Source: Obelidium mucronatum (Eukaryota; Chytridiomycota; Chytridiomycetes; Chytridiales; Chytriomycetaceae). From it: DNA of 64,000 nucleotides. Below, piece after piece: positions 1 to 12,247 of this stretch (position 1 is the first letter of the stretch; each line of letters begins with the position of its first letter). Under the pieces are notes generated by a model that saw only the letters and a list, made by a program, of their open reading frames with translations, was not told where the DNA came from and ran no database searches. The stretch is from the NCBI GenBank assembly GCA_025765595.1, contig JAIVFH010000093.1, positions 1 through 64,000 on the forward strand, in the 5' to 3' direction. The translations under genes and the position numbers were made by a program.

Positions 1-110
1 TTCATACAGAATAGTTCTTGTAAACATGGCACTCCCGTTGACCATTTTGGTCAATCGTACACACGTTGCCGTTTTCTATCTTCGTTAATGCGTTGTTCAC
101 CAAATTCAAT

Positions 111-993
111 TTATTGTCCAAAACTCTCATCGTCACGCACAGCGGAATCATCGCAATCTTCATCGTCGGTTGGAGTATTGACTCCGGTGGAAAATTCAGA
201 ATAAATAGACAAATGTGTCATTCGCAGCTTCTTCTTTGCAATTCTTTCTTTGGTTGGAACGCCATCGCTCATTGCGCCTCCGAGTGTGGGAAAGGCTGGA
301 GGTTCCCATTCATCATCAGGAACAGGATATCCAAGAAAGCCAGAATCCCCACCGGAGGAAGTAGTACTCGCTTGACGCGCAACAAAAGTACGAGAGGGAT
401 TTGTTTGTGTAATCTGTTTGGATGGTATTTGTGGGACTATTGCTTGGTCTGGCGTTTCCGGCGAAATGTCAACAACGGCTGTAGACGAATTAGTTGCAAT
501 CCCAGGATTGCTTTGATCCAAAGATGTTTCGCCCAATTTTCCCACACTTGTAGATTCCCCTTTAACTCCGGTGTCTATGAGGTTCAATCTTAGACTGATC
601 GTCTATTACGACCAAAAAGCCATTTTCCATTTCGCTTGTTCCTTCATTTTCCTTCACATCGCCCTTTTTCAAAGAACGCTTACTGCAACGGCGTACCCAG
701 ACAAGGAGACCAATACAAACTCCGACAACAAACAGGGATCCAAAAACTATGCCAATAATAGCTCCAGTAGAAAGAGCTTGGTTGGATGAAGGCGAATCAT
801 TCGCAGAGATTGAATGCACTACAACGGTGGCTGAGGTGGGGGTGATAACAGTTGCGCTGGTTTCAACCAACGATGGAGCAATAGTCGCAGACGACGCAGT
901 TTGTAATAAAATAGATTCCGCAGCTGTAGTTGATCCGGTGGAGCCTGTAGATTCAGGGTTGGCTGTGGGTGACTCGATGCCTTGTGAACTCAT
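111..993 (-). CDS. single-pass membrane protein, array group A
   Basis: Putative surface protein of unknown function. The chosen start is ATG 993 (MSSQGIESP), matching the MSS/MST starts of its paralogues. Residues 1-76 are Ser/Thr-rich with no cysteines and no signal peptide; one membrane helix follows (about 77-100, beginning GAIIGIVFGS), then a basic stop-transfer stretch. The first coding block reads to Gly-Phe-Leu-Val near 607, where paralogues also break, then continues in another frame to the stop at 111. I could not place a phase-matched GT-AG intron, so the join is a small intron or an indel. The tail carries the group A motif K-E-R-I-A-K-K-K then H-L-S-I-Y-S near the C-terminus, followed by an acidic end. 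A role as cell-wall sensor or adhesin is inference from architecture only. Confidence 0.6.
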
Positions 994-1090
994 TAAGAAA
1001 TCTATAAAATAAATATATCGAAAAAAACAAAGAACATCCTTTACTCGAATTCTAAAGGGCGATGCAAAAAAGACGGATAATAAGAGTTTC

Positions 1091-2671
1091 TTAAATTTCA
1101 TCCTCCGAGTCAATACCGCTTCCATTGCCCACACGACTCGACAGCCCAGACACGATGGAATTTACATCAGAAACATCCGTACGGTGAGATCGCATTGTGC
1201 CAGTTTTTTCAGAGTCCTCACTGTAGATACTCATACGACTCATTATTACCTGCTTCTTACTACGAATTCGTTCAGCCGTGCTTAACCGCAACTCCGCTTC
1301 AGCTTCCAACGGAACCGATAATAATCCAGAATATTGTGCCTGTGCTTCCTCTGGTACTCGTTTTTCCTCCTCCGCCCTTTCAATTACAATACCCTGACTG
1401 GCACCGGCACGGCCACCCACGCCACCAATACTAGCACCAGCCGCCAAAAACCGCTTCGCAACCCTCGATGAAATAGATTCACTCAATGCCGTTGGCGGCA
1501 TCACTGGAGAATACGCAGCCTGCGCCGAGCCGCTGGTAGATCGGTGCTGAATCTGCAGTGCAGGCCCAGACACCTGAGGAGGAGAACCACGGCTTACCAA
1601 AGACTGTTCATATGCAATATTCGCCAAAGTCGTGTCTCCTTCAAACCACATTGGCTTGTCTGATTCCGATGGAGTGTAGGCAGCACCTCCAAGGCCATCT
1701 TGATCCAATGGATTCCAAGTGCTCCTTCGCTTTGGATTCCCCCTTGGACCCTTTTCCGTAAATAGAGCGCGTTCGTCTTAATGAAAATAACACACGTGCA
1801 GTGAGGTTGGTAAAATTCCTTCTGAAAAAAAAAGAGAGAAAAAAAACCTGCAATCAAGAATGGATCTTCAACCACGCCTCCATCACCTCCATGTGCTAAA
1901 GATAATTGCGCTGAAACTTGTCCCCTTTCTTTGTCCGAGTGCTCTAAAAATTGACGCCGCTTCCGAGAATAAAATACAGCAAATCCAGCAATGGCAGCAA
2001 TTACTAGAAACCCCGCGATTCCTCCAAACACAGGTCCCCACAACCGATGTTGTAGAACTGCTGCTTTCGTTTAAGTTTGGGAATGATGTGGGGGTAGTTA
2101 TTGGGGCAGGTGGTTGAGGTGGCTGTGGCAGTGATTGAATTACAACTGATCCACCATTCGCCCCACTACCAGCGACAGCTGGCAGTGTTTTCTTGGGAGC
2201 AATTACAATCAAGGGGCAATACCGAAGAGATGGTCGATACTGTCTCTGTTGTCGTTGAATGCAAACTGACGCTCCAACTTGTGCTCGTTTCGATACTAGA
2301 TGTGGCAGTCATTGCCTCCGAGGTACTCGAACTTGACAGATTCGTATTGGTTGAGGCGGTTTGAGTCCTTTCCAAAGTGCTGGTCTGATCACCAATATCT
2401 GGAGATCTTGATGCTGGAACGGGATCAGTTATCACCGTTGTTTTCACTGAGTCGGCAGTCGTAGCAGGATCGATTATGGGCGAGGGAGATGGCGAAGGCG
2501 AAAGTGGAGGTGGAGGCGAAGGTAAGGCGACGGTCTTGGTGCATTTGTTGGCACAACCACTGCTGTAGTCCTGGTAGCTCTCACCGTTGTTGCTGGTAGC
2601 ATTGTGGTTGGGCGGATTGGTTCGCCCGGTCCACCATCAAGGTCACCTAAAATAGCGGTTGGCAACGACAT
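1091..2671 (-). CDS. group A membrane protein, frame-disrupted
   Basis: Start ATG 2671 (MSLPTAILGDLDGG), close to the N-terminus of the next gene (MSGPTAILGG), so the two are recent paralogues. The product has a Pro/Ser/Thr-rich ectodomain, one membrane helix near 1975-2040 (GGIAGFLVIAAIAGF) and a basic anchor. A likely intron follows Asp-Pro-Phe-Leu-Ile-Ala near 1850. The last exon (stop 1091) has the paralogue signature W-N-P-L-D and ends with E-R-I-R-S-K-K then R-M-S-I-Y-S. Reading the ectodomain needs frame changes near 2540, 2212 and 2045, too close together for introns. These are either sequence indels or real decay, so the gene may be a pseudogene. Function unknown. Confidence 0.5.
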
Positions 2672-2913
2672 TTTCGGTTCAGTTCTCCTGAACTGATTTT
2701 TGATTTTTTTTTTTTTGACTTTTCTTTATTGGTCCTGCCGCCTTGGCGCCGAAAATAAAATGATATGCAAGAAAGAGTTCAATAAGCTCCGAAGACTGAG
2801 TTCTCAGATTTCTGAATCCGAACGAAAGCTAATATCTGACGATGATCGCGATGCCGCTCGTAGATAGAGCCATTCCAGACCTCCAACTGGCACCTCGATC
2901 TGACATGCCTACA

Positions 2914-4220
2914 CTACCACTCCTTCCACTCTCTACCGTGTAAATACTCATAGCGATTCAAATATGCTTGCTTTTTCCTCAAAATCCGTTCCATCGTCTC
3001 CTGATTCATTCCGGTCACTCCCAGACTCCTTTGCTCTTGATACGAAGCGGAGACCAGCTTATGCTGCACCCCATGGCCAGAAAATGCACCAACTCCTACC
3101 ACTGCCATTACTATCCCCACCATCTCCAAATCCTATCGCAATTGCTTTCGCAAATGTCTCTTGAGACTCGACCGTTCCCAGCAAGCTTGACGCATGATGC
3201 TGAGTAATACCGGAATCAAAGACTAATCAAAGTTTGCAATTCACTTTCAAATTGTGATTCAGGGTGCACGATGCGTGTACTAGGGATTCCCAAATACGCA
3301 GAGAGTCGCTTGTTCCAAGGAACCGGCGCAGTACTAGCTATTACTAAGCTGGTACCCACCATTCATGCTTGACACCAACTGTAACTGATGCGCTTCGCTA
3401 TTAGAATCACCTGCCTTGCTCAAACGCCAAATCCCTCAAACTCTTGTCTCGAGAAGATTTTTCAAACCAATATGGGGATCCGTGAGACTGTGTGGAACTT
3501 TTTGGATACGCATCATCATCACGATCAAGTGGATTCCATGAACTATTGCTAGATTGGCTTCGATCTAGTTGCGAAAACCGTGGAGGTCCTAGTTTTTTTT
3601 TTTTTTTAACTTGCAGAAAAGAATAAGGGGGTGTAACTCTTACGTTTTGAAACAATAAAGCCTTGATCCAACAGTTCGTCATCTTTTCTTTCCTCATTGA
3701 TGGTCCACCCTGGCAACGCTTTACTCTTGTTTTTCTTGCTGCAAAACCAAATTCCGCCCAACACGAGCAACAGAAGGAATCCCACAACACCGCCAACAAC
3801 GGGCCCAACAATCGATGCGCCGCTAGATTCAGAAGCTGTGGAAGCAGCGACCAAGGTAGAAGACGGCAAAGGTGCCGCCGTCTGAAAAGCAATAGTAGTG
3901 GCGGTGGCAGAAGTAGGGCCAGGCTTGACTTGGGGTTGCACAAAAGTTTCGATTGCTACCACTCCGGTAGTGCTAGGCATCAGAACGTCCAGAGATGAAG
4001 TTTCAGTGCTAGTGGTGGTGGTGGTGGATATTTCCTGAAACAGAGACGGCAATGACGAAGCAGGCGTTGAACTTGTGGTGGTTTGAATTTGGTCTTGCAT
4101 ACCACTGCTCGCACTGCTGGCAGTAGTAACCACGACCTTTTCCAAAGAGAGAGAGGTGATGGAACTAGGCAAGGCGTGTACCTCATCAAGGCCCCCAAGT
4201 ATCGCAGTCGGACCAGACAT
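2914..4220 (-). CDS. group A membrane protein
   Basis: Start ATG 4220 (MSGPTAILGG). The ectodomain is about 135 residues, Ser/Thr-rich and cysteine-free. The membrane helix is about 136-160 (GPVVGGVVGFLLLLVLGG), followed by K-K-N-K-S-K. Exon 1 ends near 3655 in Phe-Ile-Val-Ser-Lys at a GTAAGA donor. Exon 2 (to about 3410) has W-N-P-L-D and the sequence Tyr-Trp-Phe-Glu shared with the neighbour. A second donor (AG|GTGATT) precedes a stop at 3407, so a third exon probably supplies the C-terminus E-R-I-L-R-K-K-Q-A-Y-L-N-R-Y-E-Y, a divergent form of the S-I-Y-S motif. Splice ends are approximate. Function unknown. Confidence 0.5.
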
Positions 4221-4349
4221 TTTTTTTCTGTTTAAACTCAAAACAACAAGTTCGGTGAAAAAGTGCCGACAATTGGAACTTTTCTCGTTTACTGAAACCA
4301 ACCTAAAACACAAACCCAAAAATGAAAGCTCCCACTTTAAACATCCCCA

Positions 4350-6787
4350 TTACACAACCCCGGACGACACAACGCTATTCCTAACACTACTACCCACATC
4401 ATCATCACTACTCGCCAACATCGAGCTCCCTTCCCCGCCCAACCCATCATCATCACTACTATAAATGCTCAACCGCGTCATATTCTTTTTCTTAATTGCG
4501 ATCCGCTCCGCTGTCGTGTTACTAACATTGCTCGGGTCCACGTCGTTTTCAAAGATGCTTGTGAAACCGCTCTTGTACCGCGATTTTATCGTGCCCATGT
4601 TGTTTGGGACGTCGTTTATCGATGAATCAACGCTCTTGATTGTGCTTCGTCGATGCCAGTCTTTGGAAATCGATTCCGCGAAAGTTGATTCCTTGGTGGC
4701 CGCTATGGTTACAGCAGGGGCGGCTGTAATCGGCGGGGTTGTGGTCATTGTTGTTGCTGCAGAAGGCGATGGGACAGACTGGTCAACAGATGGGACAAAA
4801 GCCGCCTGGTTTGAGAGTGGTGCCGGTTGTTGAGAGGACTGTACCCATTGCTCTGCCGCATGTTGTTGGGACACAGATGGTTGTCGGATTCCATGCAGCT
4901 GTTGCTGTTGAGCCTGGTATACCCATTCGTTTCCAGGGACACTCATGTATCCACCGAAACTTGGCTGCGGATGCTGCTGGTACATTGCTTCTGATGAAGG
5001 TCCATACACACCCGAGTAACTATAATCGTAGCCGGGTTGTTGAACCGCAATTACAGGTACCATATGTGCCGCATGACCGTATGGATGTTGTGGTTGAACC
5101 ATCATTACAGGATACTGCTGCATAGGTGGTTGTTGCGGTTGAATCGGAATGGTGGGCTGTCTTTGCGAAATCGCGGATTCTGTTGAAGCTGGTCCGGCAG
5201 AAACCGGACTAAACAGACCCCTGGAGCTTGGCTCCCGCGATGCGGATGTTGGCGCTGAAGTATTCAGCTTCTCTGTTACTTTTTTAAACAATCCAGTGAA
5301 CGCCACTTTGGCTTTATCCAGAGCACTCAAATCCTCTTCCGGCTCTTTAAAATGACATTAAGAACATCATTATTTGGCGTAACGACATACAAATACTCCA
5401 AACAAACCTTGATATAGTAACCCCTTGTCAGAAATCAGAAAGGGCTTAGCTCCAGACATACTACTTCCCGGTGCAGAGCTAATTTTCGTGGCAGAACGAT
5501 GGACATCATCACCACCAGCACCAGCATCACCACCGTTGACTCCATCCGCGGCAAGAATCAATGTGCTTCCTCGTTTCAAATTTCTCTCCTTCTTTGCTTT
5601 TGCTTCTCCGGTACGCTTTTTGTACCAAACCACAAACGCAATAATCAACAAAAGAGCAACAAAACCTGCAATACCCCCTAAAACAGATGCAGCAACACCG
5701 CCACTACTAGTAGTACCACTACTATTGCTGTTATTGCTAGAATCCGTGGATCCTCCAACCTGAGTCGGCAAGATGTTGTTGTTTCCGTTGTTATTGTTGT
5801 TGTTATTGTTGTTGGTGGATCCTTTCGTAGTTATACCAACTTGTCCGCCGTTTTGATTCACATTGTTGCCGTTATTGTTGCCGCCGGTATTGCTGTTGTT
5901 GGCGTTATTGGTGTTACCAGTGTTGCTGTTGTTGGAGTTACTGTTCCCAGAACTGTTTCCAGAACTGCTACCAGAAGACCCACTGCCGGCTGTACTCGGA
6001 ACCGTTGCCGAAGAGCCTAATATTGATTCTATAACTATATCAAGACCAAAAAAATTCAAAGATAAGAAAAGCAGGAAGTGATCAAGGGGATAATTTAAAA
6101 AAGAAAAAGAAAGAAACAGACAGAGAAGGTGAAAAAAAAACAAAGGTTGTGTGTGTGGAAGGCCACAGCACCATTAGATCCAGCAGGCAGTCCATTGGAA
6201 GCCGAGTTTGCATTCACATTTGAATTAGATGCATTGGTATCATTACTAGCTTGTGGTGGAGCCAATGGAGCCAGTGGAGCCAGAGGTGGTTGTGGTGGTT
6301 GTGGCAGTGCAGACGGCAGTGGAGATGGAGCATTACCAGAGTTGTTGTTGTTGTTGTTGTTGTTATTTGCTGTGGGATCGGCAGTGGCAGGCGGCTGTGT
6401 ATTCTGCTGCGGCTGCTGAGTTTGCTGCTGATCGGCAGTTGTCGTTCGCTGCGGCGGCGGCGGTGGCGGCGGCGGCGACACGACGGGCAGATCGGTTGTC
6501 ACTGGTGGCGGCGGGGGCGGCGGCGCCGGTGAGGGCGCAGGCGCGGGCGGCGGCGGCGGCGGCGGACTCGGACTCGGGCTCGGCGCCGGCGCGGGCGGCG
6601 GCGGCTGCGGCGACGGCGCCGGCGCATCCGTCGTCACGACAGCAACCGGCGACGGCGACGGCGGCGGCGGCGGCGGTGGCAGTGGCGACGGCGAGGGCGG
6701 CGGCACGGGCGCCTGCGTCGTTACCACGACAGCGGGCGACGGCGACGCCTCGACAGTTGCTGGCGGAGCGGTCGCCTGCGTGCTCAT
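4350..6787 (-). CDS. large group A membrane protein, Pro-rich ectodomain
   Basis: Start ATG 6787 (MSTQATAPP). It appears to have three exons. Exon 1 (to about 6165) encodes long Pro/Ser-Pro repeats and a run of asparagines. Exon 2 (about 6020-5400) encodes Asn/Ser/Gly repeats and the membrane helix (GGIAGFVALLLIIAFVV), followed by K-K-R-T-G-E-A and Lys/Arg-rich sequence, ending in Phe-Leu-Ile-Ser. Exon 3 (about 5345-4350) is a Gln/Pro-rich tail ending with E-R-I-A-I-K-K-K then R-L-S-I-Y-S and an Asp/Ser-rich tip. The helix is almost identical to that of the gene at 6961, marking a close pair. Splice sites are approximate. It is probably a heavily O-glycosylated cell-surface protein. Confidence 0.6.
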
Positions 6788-6960
6788 GAATTTTTCAAAG
6801 GAAAGCAAAAAAGTGAAAACACTTTGATTAATTCTCGGCGACAGTTGCTCAAAAAAGGCATCAATCATGTTTTTATTCCCACTAAAAAGTGTCAACAACC
6901 ACTAACGCAAAATTAAAAGGAAGTAACAAAAGTCAAGGAAAGCTTCAGAAACAATCGAAA

Positions 6961-8634
6961 TCAGATACTATCTTCACTCAAAACAGACCGCCCCAAGCTC
7001 ACGTCTCGATCATCGAGACTATCATGGTCTCCCTTTCCCATCGTTGACATGCTATAGATGCTTAATCGTCCATAAGTCGCCTTCTTGGCTGCTACACGCT
7101 CCTTTGTCGACGCCATATCTCGAGCTCTTTCCAGTGTTGATGGAAACTCTGCCGTTGTAATTGTAGTAGTACTTGCTCTGTTTAATCCTCCTTGGTCATC
7201 CACTTGTAAGTGTTGTTGTTGCTGCTGTGGCTGCTGTTTTGGTTGGTGATAATTATCAGCATCATCATGCTGAAGAGGTTGATATGCGTGAGGAGAAGAA
7301 GACACAAGAGGAAGGATCGGCGAATTATCAGTGAAAGCAATCGACTTTTTCTTCCATGCGTTCGAAACTGCACTCATTAACATGTATTGTCTTGGAGTTT
7401 CTTGTTCTTGAATAGCAGGTGATTTGAACATTTGCTGTTGTTGCTGTTCTTGTTGACTTGGTGGTCCTGGTGGAGGAGGCGGTTGAGCGCCATTGTTGTA
7501 GTAATTATTCTGTTGTTGTTGTTGTTGTTGCCATTCTTGATGTTGCTGATGGTTGTACATTGCATACTGCTGTTGTTGCTGATAATAATCGTATTGAATT
7601 TGCTGCTGTTGTTGTTGGTTGTAGTATTGGTCATATTGTTCTTGCTGGTGTTGTTGGGGAACTTGTTGGTACTGTGCAGTAGTACCGGCAGCACCCGCAG
7701 CTGCTGCCATTGGAGCCACCATTCCTCTCGCATAATCGTAGGCTTTGAACCACGAGTTTCTGACTTGACCGTTTGATACATTCTTTGGAGTGTGTGAATT
7801 GTTTCCAGCACCACGAGCTTGCAAGAAGGCCCCCGCCTCCTCTCCATGAACAGCTTGTTGATTCAAAGGCTTATCGTGTTTCTTAACGAGACCACTCGAT
7901 CCATTCCCAGCAATTGGTGCAGGACCAGTACGACTGTTCAACTCATTCAACCCGAAGCTATTCTTCGTTTCCCTTCTTCTTCTTCTCGATGCATCGCCTG
8001 TTCTCTTTCTGAACCAAACAACAAACGCAATAATTAAGAGAAGTGCAACGAAACCGGCAACTCCCCCAACAATCGGAGCAGTCATGCTCGAACTTGTTGG
8101 AGAAGAGCTTGTGTCCGAGGTGGATGAGGAAGTGTTCCCATCAATGGAGACACCGTTTCCGCCTACACCTGGGACCGCTCTGATGGTGGTTGTGGCCGCC
8201 AGTTGTCTGGTTGTTGTTCTGGTTGTTGTTCTGGTGGTTGAAGGTCTCGTTGTGGATGTTCTCTGAGTGTTCGTGGATTGAACCGCCGCAGTGGATGCAT
8301 TGTCGGTTTGCGGCAGAGACGCTGTTGTCTCTTGCGGCACCGCCGACGTGGCGCCATCCGAGTTTGCGGTACTCTGGCGCGGGGGTTCGTCGACCGGACT
8401 TGGCGCTGCGCTCGGACTTGGCGCCGGACTTGGCGCGGGAATAGGCGCCGGACTCGGACTCGGACTCGGACTCGGCGCCGGACTTGGCGCCGGCGCGGGC
8501 GACTGCAGTGGCGACGGGCTGGCGACGGGAAGAACGGCGCTCGGGCTTTCCGCGGCGCTGGGGCTCGGCACTGCGCTTTGGGCGGCGGTTTCCGCGGCGC
8601 TGGTGGCGGGCGCTTCGGTCTGCGTCGATGACAT
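6961..8634 (-). CDS. group A membrane protein, intact 557 aa
   Basis: A single uninterrupted 557-residue frame from ATG 8634 (MSSTQTEAP), the cleanest reference for group A. Residues 1-186 are Ala/Ser/Pro repeats (about 40-85) and Thr-Arg repeats (about 124-143), cysteine-free and without a signal peptide. The helix is 187-208, followed by R-K-R-T-G and five arginines, which predicts the C-terminus inside. The tail has long polyglutamine/tyrosine tracts and a poly-proline stretch. The C-terminal 47 residues hold K-E-R-V-A-A-K-K then R-L-S-I-Y-S (about 511-528) and an Asp/Ser-rich end. Function unknown. The conserved tail motif suggests a shared cytoplasmic partner or kinase. Confidence 0.8.
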   Translation of the reverse strand: MSSTQTEAPATSAAETAAQSAVPSPSAAESPSAVLPVASPSPLQSPAPAPSPAPSPSPSPSPAPIPAPSPAPSPSAAPSPVDEPPRQSTANSDGATSAVPQETTASLPQTDNASTAAVQSTNTQRTSTTRPSTTRTTTRTTTRQLAATTTIRAVPGVGGNGVSIDGNTSSSTSDTSSSPTSSSMTAPIVGGVAGFVALLLIIAFVVWFRKRTGDASRRRRRETKNSFGLNELNSRTGPAPIAGNGSSGLVKKHDKPLNQQAVHGEEAGAFLQARGAGNNSHTPKNVSNGQVRNSWFKAYDYARGMVAPMAAAAGAAGTTAQYQQVPQQHQQEQYDQYYNQQQQQQIQYDYYQQQQQYAMYNHQQHQEWQQQQQQQNNYYNNGAQPPPPPGPPSQQEQQQQQMFKSPAIQEQETPRQYMLMSAVSNAWKKKSIAFTDNSPILPLVSSSPHAYQPLQHDDADNYHQPKQQPQQQQQHLQVDDQGGLNRASTTTITTAEFPSTLERARDMASTKERVAAKKATYGRLSIYSMSTMGKGDHDSLDDRDVSLGRSVLSEDSI

Positions 8635-8946
8635 GTTTTGCTGTGAAATGTTTGTGAGGAAAAAAAGCGGCAAAGAGGAAAAAAAAAGGAAGGAGCCGAA
8701 AATGACTGACCACTCTATTCTCGTTGACACTGTGTCTGCATACTTATCCCCTCCTACAGTAATCAAATTGAATATTCGATATTCGCAAGGTATATCTGGA
8801 CATAGCACAGCAACCGGCGCCGACGAAAAAAAAGCGATGGATTGGGAATAACCTGCTTGAGTGTCATCTACTCACTTTGTTTTTGTTTTTTATTCAGAAA
8901 TGAATTATTCAGAAATGAAGTGGCTTGAACGAATATACTGCATTCT
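8635..8946. other. gene-poor spacer
   Basis: About 310 bp between the start of the gene at 8634 and the probable stop of the upstream gene at 8947. It holds the 5' flank of one gene and the 3' flank of the other. I see no other coding or repeat signal. Confidence 0.5.
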
Positions 8947-11900
8947 TTATTTGCGCTTCTTGGCGCTCTTTTTACTCTTTTTCTTCTTGCTCTTTGCCTC
9001 AGCGGCACCAACTTCAACCTCAACTTCGAGATCAGTGCTTTCGGCGGAAGAGTCGGGCGGTGTTTCTGTCTCAAGGGCAACTATCTTGGATGGTTTTCGG
9101 ACCTTTTGGTTAAAGGTAAAGCAGAGTCAGTACGGAAACACACTTGAAAACACCAATCATTCATTTACGAACCAATGTGCTTTCAGTACTTTGAGACTCG
9201 TTAACATTGGAATTCAAGACCCCAACCTGCACAACTTCGCTACTTTTGCTCAATAGCAAGCTGGCGTCTGATTCCAGAGTGGCAACAATCAAAGAGGAAT
9301 CTTCACCACTTTCCGGAGTCGTCGAACCATGTTCTTCAACATCCGTCCGTTCGTTTAACTGCAAGTTGGCGTTGGCACTGGCGCCGAAACTTGAATCGAC
9401 ATCAGTCGCTGTAAATTCCTCCGTCTTGCCGTAGAATGGCTTAACGTGGTACATTTGCCCCACCACGTCTGGATACGTGACACTTTCGGGTTTCAATGGC
9501 TGCGCTTCATACATCCCAGTAGTCAAAGATTCTACCGGCGCAACCTCCACAATTTCACAAGATTCTTCAACAACGTTCAACGAAGAAGACTCTTGATCCA
9601 CCGGAAATTCCACCACATCATCCACTGCGGAGAAAGAAACCGTTTTGAATGACCTCGGAATAGATACAACGACAGGAGGAGTGACAACAGAAGTCAGTAC
9701 TACAACAGGAGGGATCTCCTCCACTTCTTCATCAGCAGAAGAACTAAACGTTTGCTGATCCGCCCACACTTTCAAAACTTCTTCTTCCATACGTGTGCTA
9801 TCCATTCTTTCCAACTCCAAGAAACTCGCAGTGGTTGTTGCAGTTATAACAGATTCGACAGACCCAGCGTCATCGTCTTCCCGATCTCCCTTTCCAACGA
9901 CAGAATCTTTAGCCTCCCATCTCTCCTCAAGGTCCTCCAACTTGACTCCACTGCCACCATTGACTCTGGGCAATGACAAGGTACCGCCGCTAGCCTTTCT
10001 CGACAACCCGCTTGCCCCAGAAGTAATCGAACCCGCCGCCCTCTTTGTGTTGTTTTTCGCTTCTTGGATTTTGACTGCAGCTTCTCCACTCGTAAACAAC
10101 AAATCCCTAGCAGTCACCTCCTCTTTTTCTTGAATCATGGATTTATATCCGTGCTTCCGCCAACGATGGGTCACGTACGAATAGATCATGCCACCAGAGG
10201 TCGACTTGTTGCTGTTGTTCCTCCTCTTGTTCGGTTACAGGTGCAACAGCAGCCACGGTTCTTTGATGAAACGTTCGTGATAGACTTGCTTGGATGTATG
10301 GTGACGGGGAGCTAGGACTTATGATGGTGGAGTCTGTCGCATTTGTACTGCTGTTCATGGTTCCACTGCTGTTGCTGCCAACGCCATTGTTGTGGCCGAG
10401 AGTACTCATTGAAGCGATTGACGCAACTCGGGATAATCGTGGATCGCTAACATAGAGGGAGTGCAATTGAAAGAGTGCAGCTGGATTCGCAGAAGGAAGG
10501 CCAGGAGGAGTTGGTTGTTGTTGGGATACAGCAACTGTTTTTTGCGTTGGCAGTATGGGTTCAGCTTGATTTAGCTGCCAAGACTGGCCTGCGGCTGTTA
10601 CCCCGACTGATTCTGTTGCTGAAACACCGCTGCTGGCACCACTGGTATCAGTGTCCTGCAATCGATCTTGGAATCGTACCCACTCCTGGTGTTTCAAAAT
10701 CCGCCGCCAAGTCAGAAGGATCTGTACCGCTTGGGGGAGTACACATTGATCAAACTATTTCGGTACGCCAATTCCGCCTTCTCTGGTGCCCGAGCGTAAT
10801 AATTCTGCCACCATAGATCCTACTTCATGTTGACTCAATCGCTTCAACTTTTGAGAAATCCGCGCCATACTTGCTTTCACATATGGAGATGCAGAATTAG
10901 TTTCACTCTCAGCAACTGGATGCGCAAGCATGGAATCGCGTGGATTCGTGGTTGCATACAAGAGGTTATGTGCAAACAGAGCTGCAGGGTGATTGGAAGG
11001 TAATCCAGGTGGCTTTACGTCATCATCAAGGGTATCAGTATTACCGCCCGCATTTTCATCTGCTGCTGATGGGGCTGCTGGAGAGACGGCAGAATAAATG
11101 GATTGACTCACCATCGCCCGCTCCCTCGTGATTGTCGTATTACTCTTTATACTCAAATTACGACGAACAGTCACAGTAGGAGGAGACGATATGGTATTTG
11201 CCGGAGACCTTCCACCAGACTCGATTGTTTGCAAAAGATACGAATCCTCCGCTAAGCAGCCGTATTATTAGCCCCTGTAGTCCGAGACTCCTCGGGATAC
11301 CAAAAACTTCGCTCTGTCTTCGCAAGCCCTTCTCGCCAATTATCGCTGTCAGACCTCGCGTTCAACCCAGTCCCATCGTCACCACCACCACCAGCGTTAT
11401 TATTTTGCAACAAAACTCCGCTTTCCAATTCGGCATCAATCAGCTCCCGCTTCTTGGCAACTTTCCCGGCTGCATAATCCGTCCGGTTCCTTCCCCCCTC
11501 GCTGGTGCTTGAAGCACAAAAATAGACACAGGGCGACAAGCCCAACTGAAAACAACGACGGATGAAATCACGATCCCGGCAATAGCTCCTGTGCTTAAAC
11601 CGTCGGAGGACGCAGACGATAAAGAAGGATTTGTTGACGCTGAGAGGTCTGTTGGAGGGGAAGTGATCACTGGAGCGACTGGGGCAACGGCATTAGGCCT
11701 TCGCGTTGTTGAAGTTGTTGTAGAGGTTGCTGCCGCCCGGGTAGTAGTAGTGGTAGTAGTAGTGGTAGTAGTAATTGTGGCAGAAGTAGTAGTAGTAGCA
11801 GTTAGAATTGGCACTACCTCAGTCGTTGTAGTTGTAGTTGCCACTGCGCTTGCCGTTGATATCGTTGATATCGTTGATGTCGATGTCGATGTTGACGTTC

Positions 11901-12130
11901 CCGCGTCAGCAAGACTCAGTTCCGATGCAGGACTCGGCGCAGCCGCAGCGGCTGCCACGGCGGCGGACGAAAGCGGCGCCGTCGCGGCCAGCGACGCGGT
12001 GTCCTGGCGCTGCGGGCGCCGTCTCCTGCGCCGCCGCCGTCGCCGTGGCCGTCGCCGGCGCGGGCTCGGCGGGCAGCGTGGCGGCGATTGGAACGCCGAA
12101 GATGGCCGGCGGCACTGATGTCGTCGACAT
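8947..12130 (-). CDS. large group A protein with repeated tail, frame-disrupted
   Basis: I read this as one gene from ATG 12130 (MSTTSVPPAIFGVP) to a stop at 8947, though two genes are possible. An Ala/Pro/Thr-rich ectodomain leads to a membrane helix near 11525-11600. The tail holds a group A variant (R-E-R-A-M-V-S-Q-S-I-Y-S), then two copies of P-P-G-L-P-S-x-x-P-A-A-L-F (near 11020 and 10500) and an acidic stretch. The last exon (about 9115-8947), after an acceptor at CCAAAAG, ends in a Lys-rich terminus (K-S-K-K-K-K-S-K-K). Frame changes are needed near 12030, 11560, 11500 (a G6 run), 11250 and 10160, plus a probable intron near 10700-10760. It is either a pseudogene or affected by sequence indels. 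Confidence 0.4.
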
Positions 12131-12247
12131 TTTTCGCTTTTTCTTCTTTTTCACCCGATGCGATTAAAAAATAAGCGGTGAGTCACGGCCGGTGGGCGCC
12201 GAAACGGTTCTTCTCTTTTTCTCACTGTTTTTAATTTCTTTCACACT

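Noticed and set aside
2..163. A 54-codon minus-strand frame overlapping the end of the first gene, with a Cys-containing C-terminus.
   Set aside because: It overlaps the well-supported acidic C-terminus of the group A gene in another frame and has no independent start, motif or splice support.
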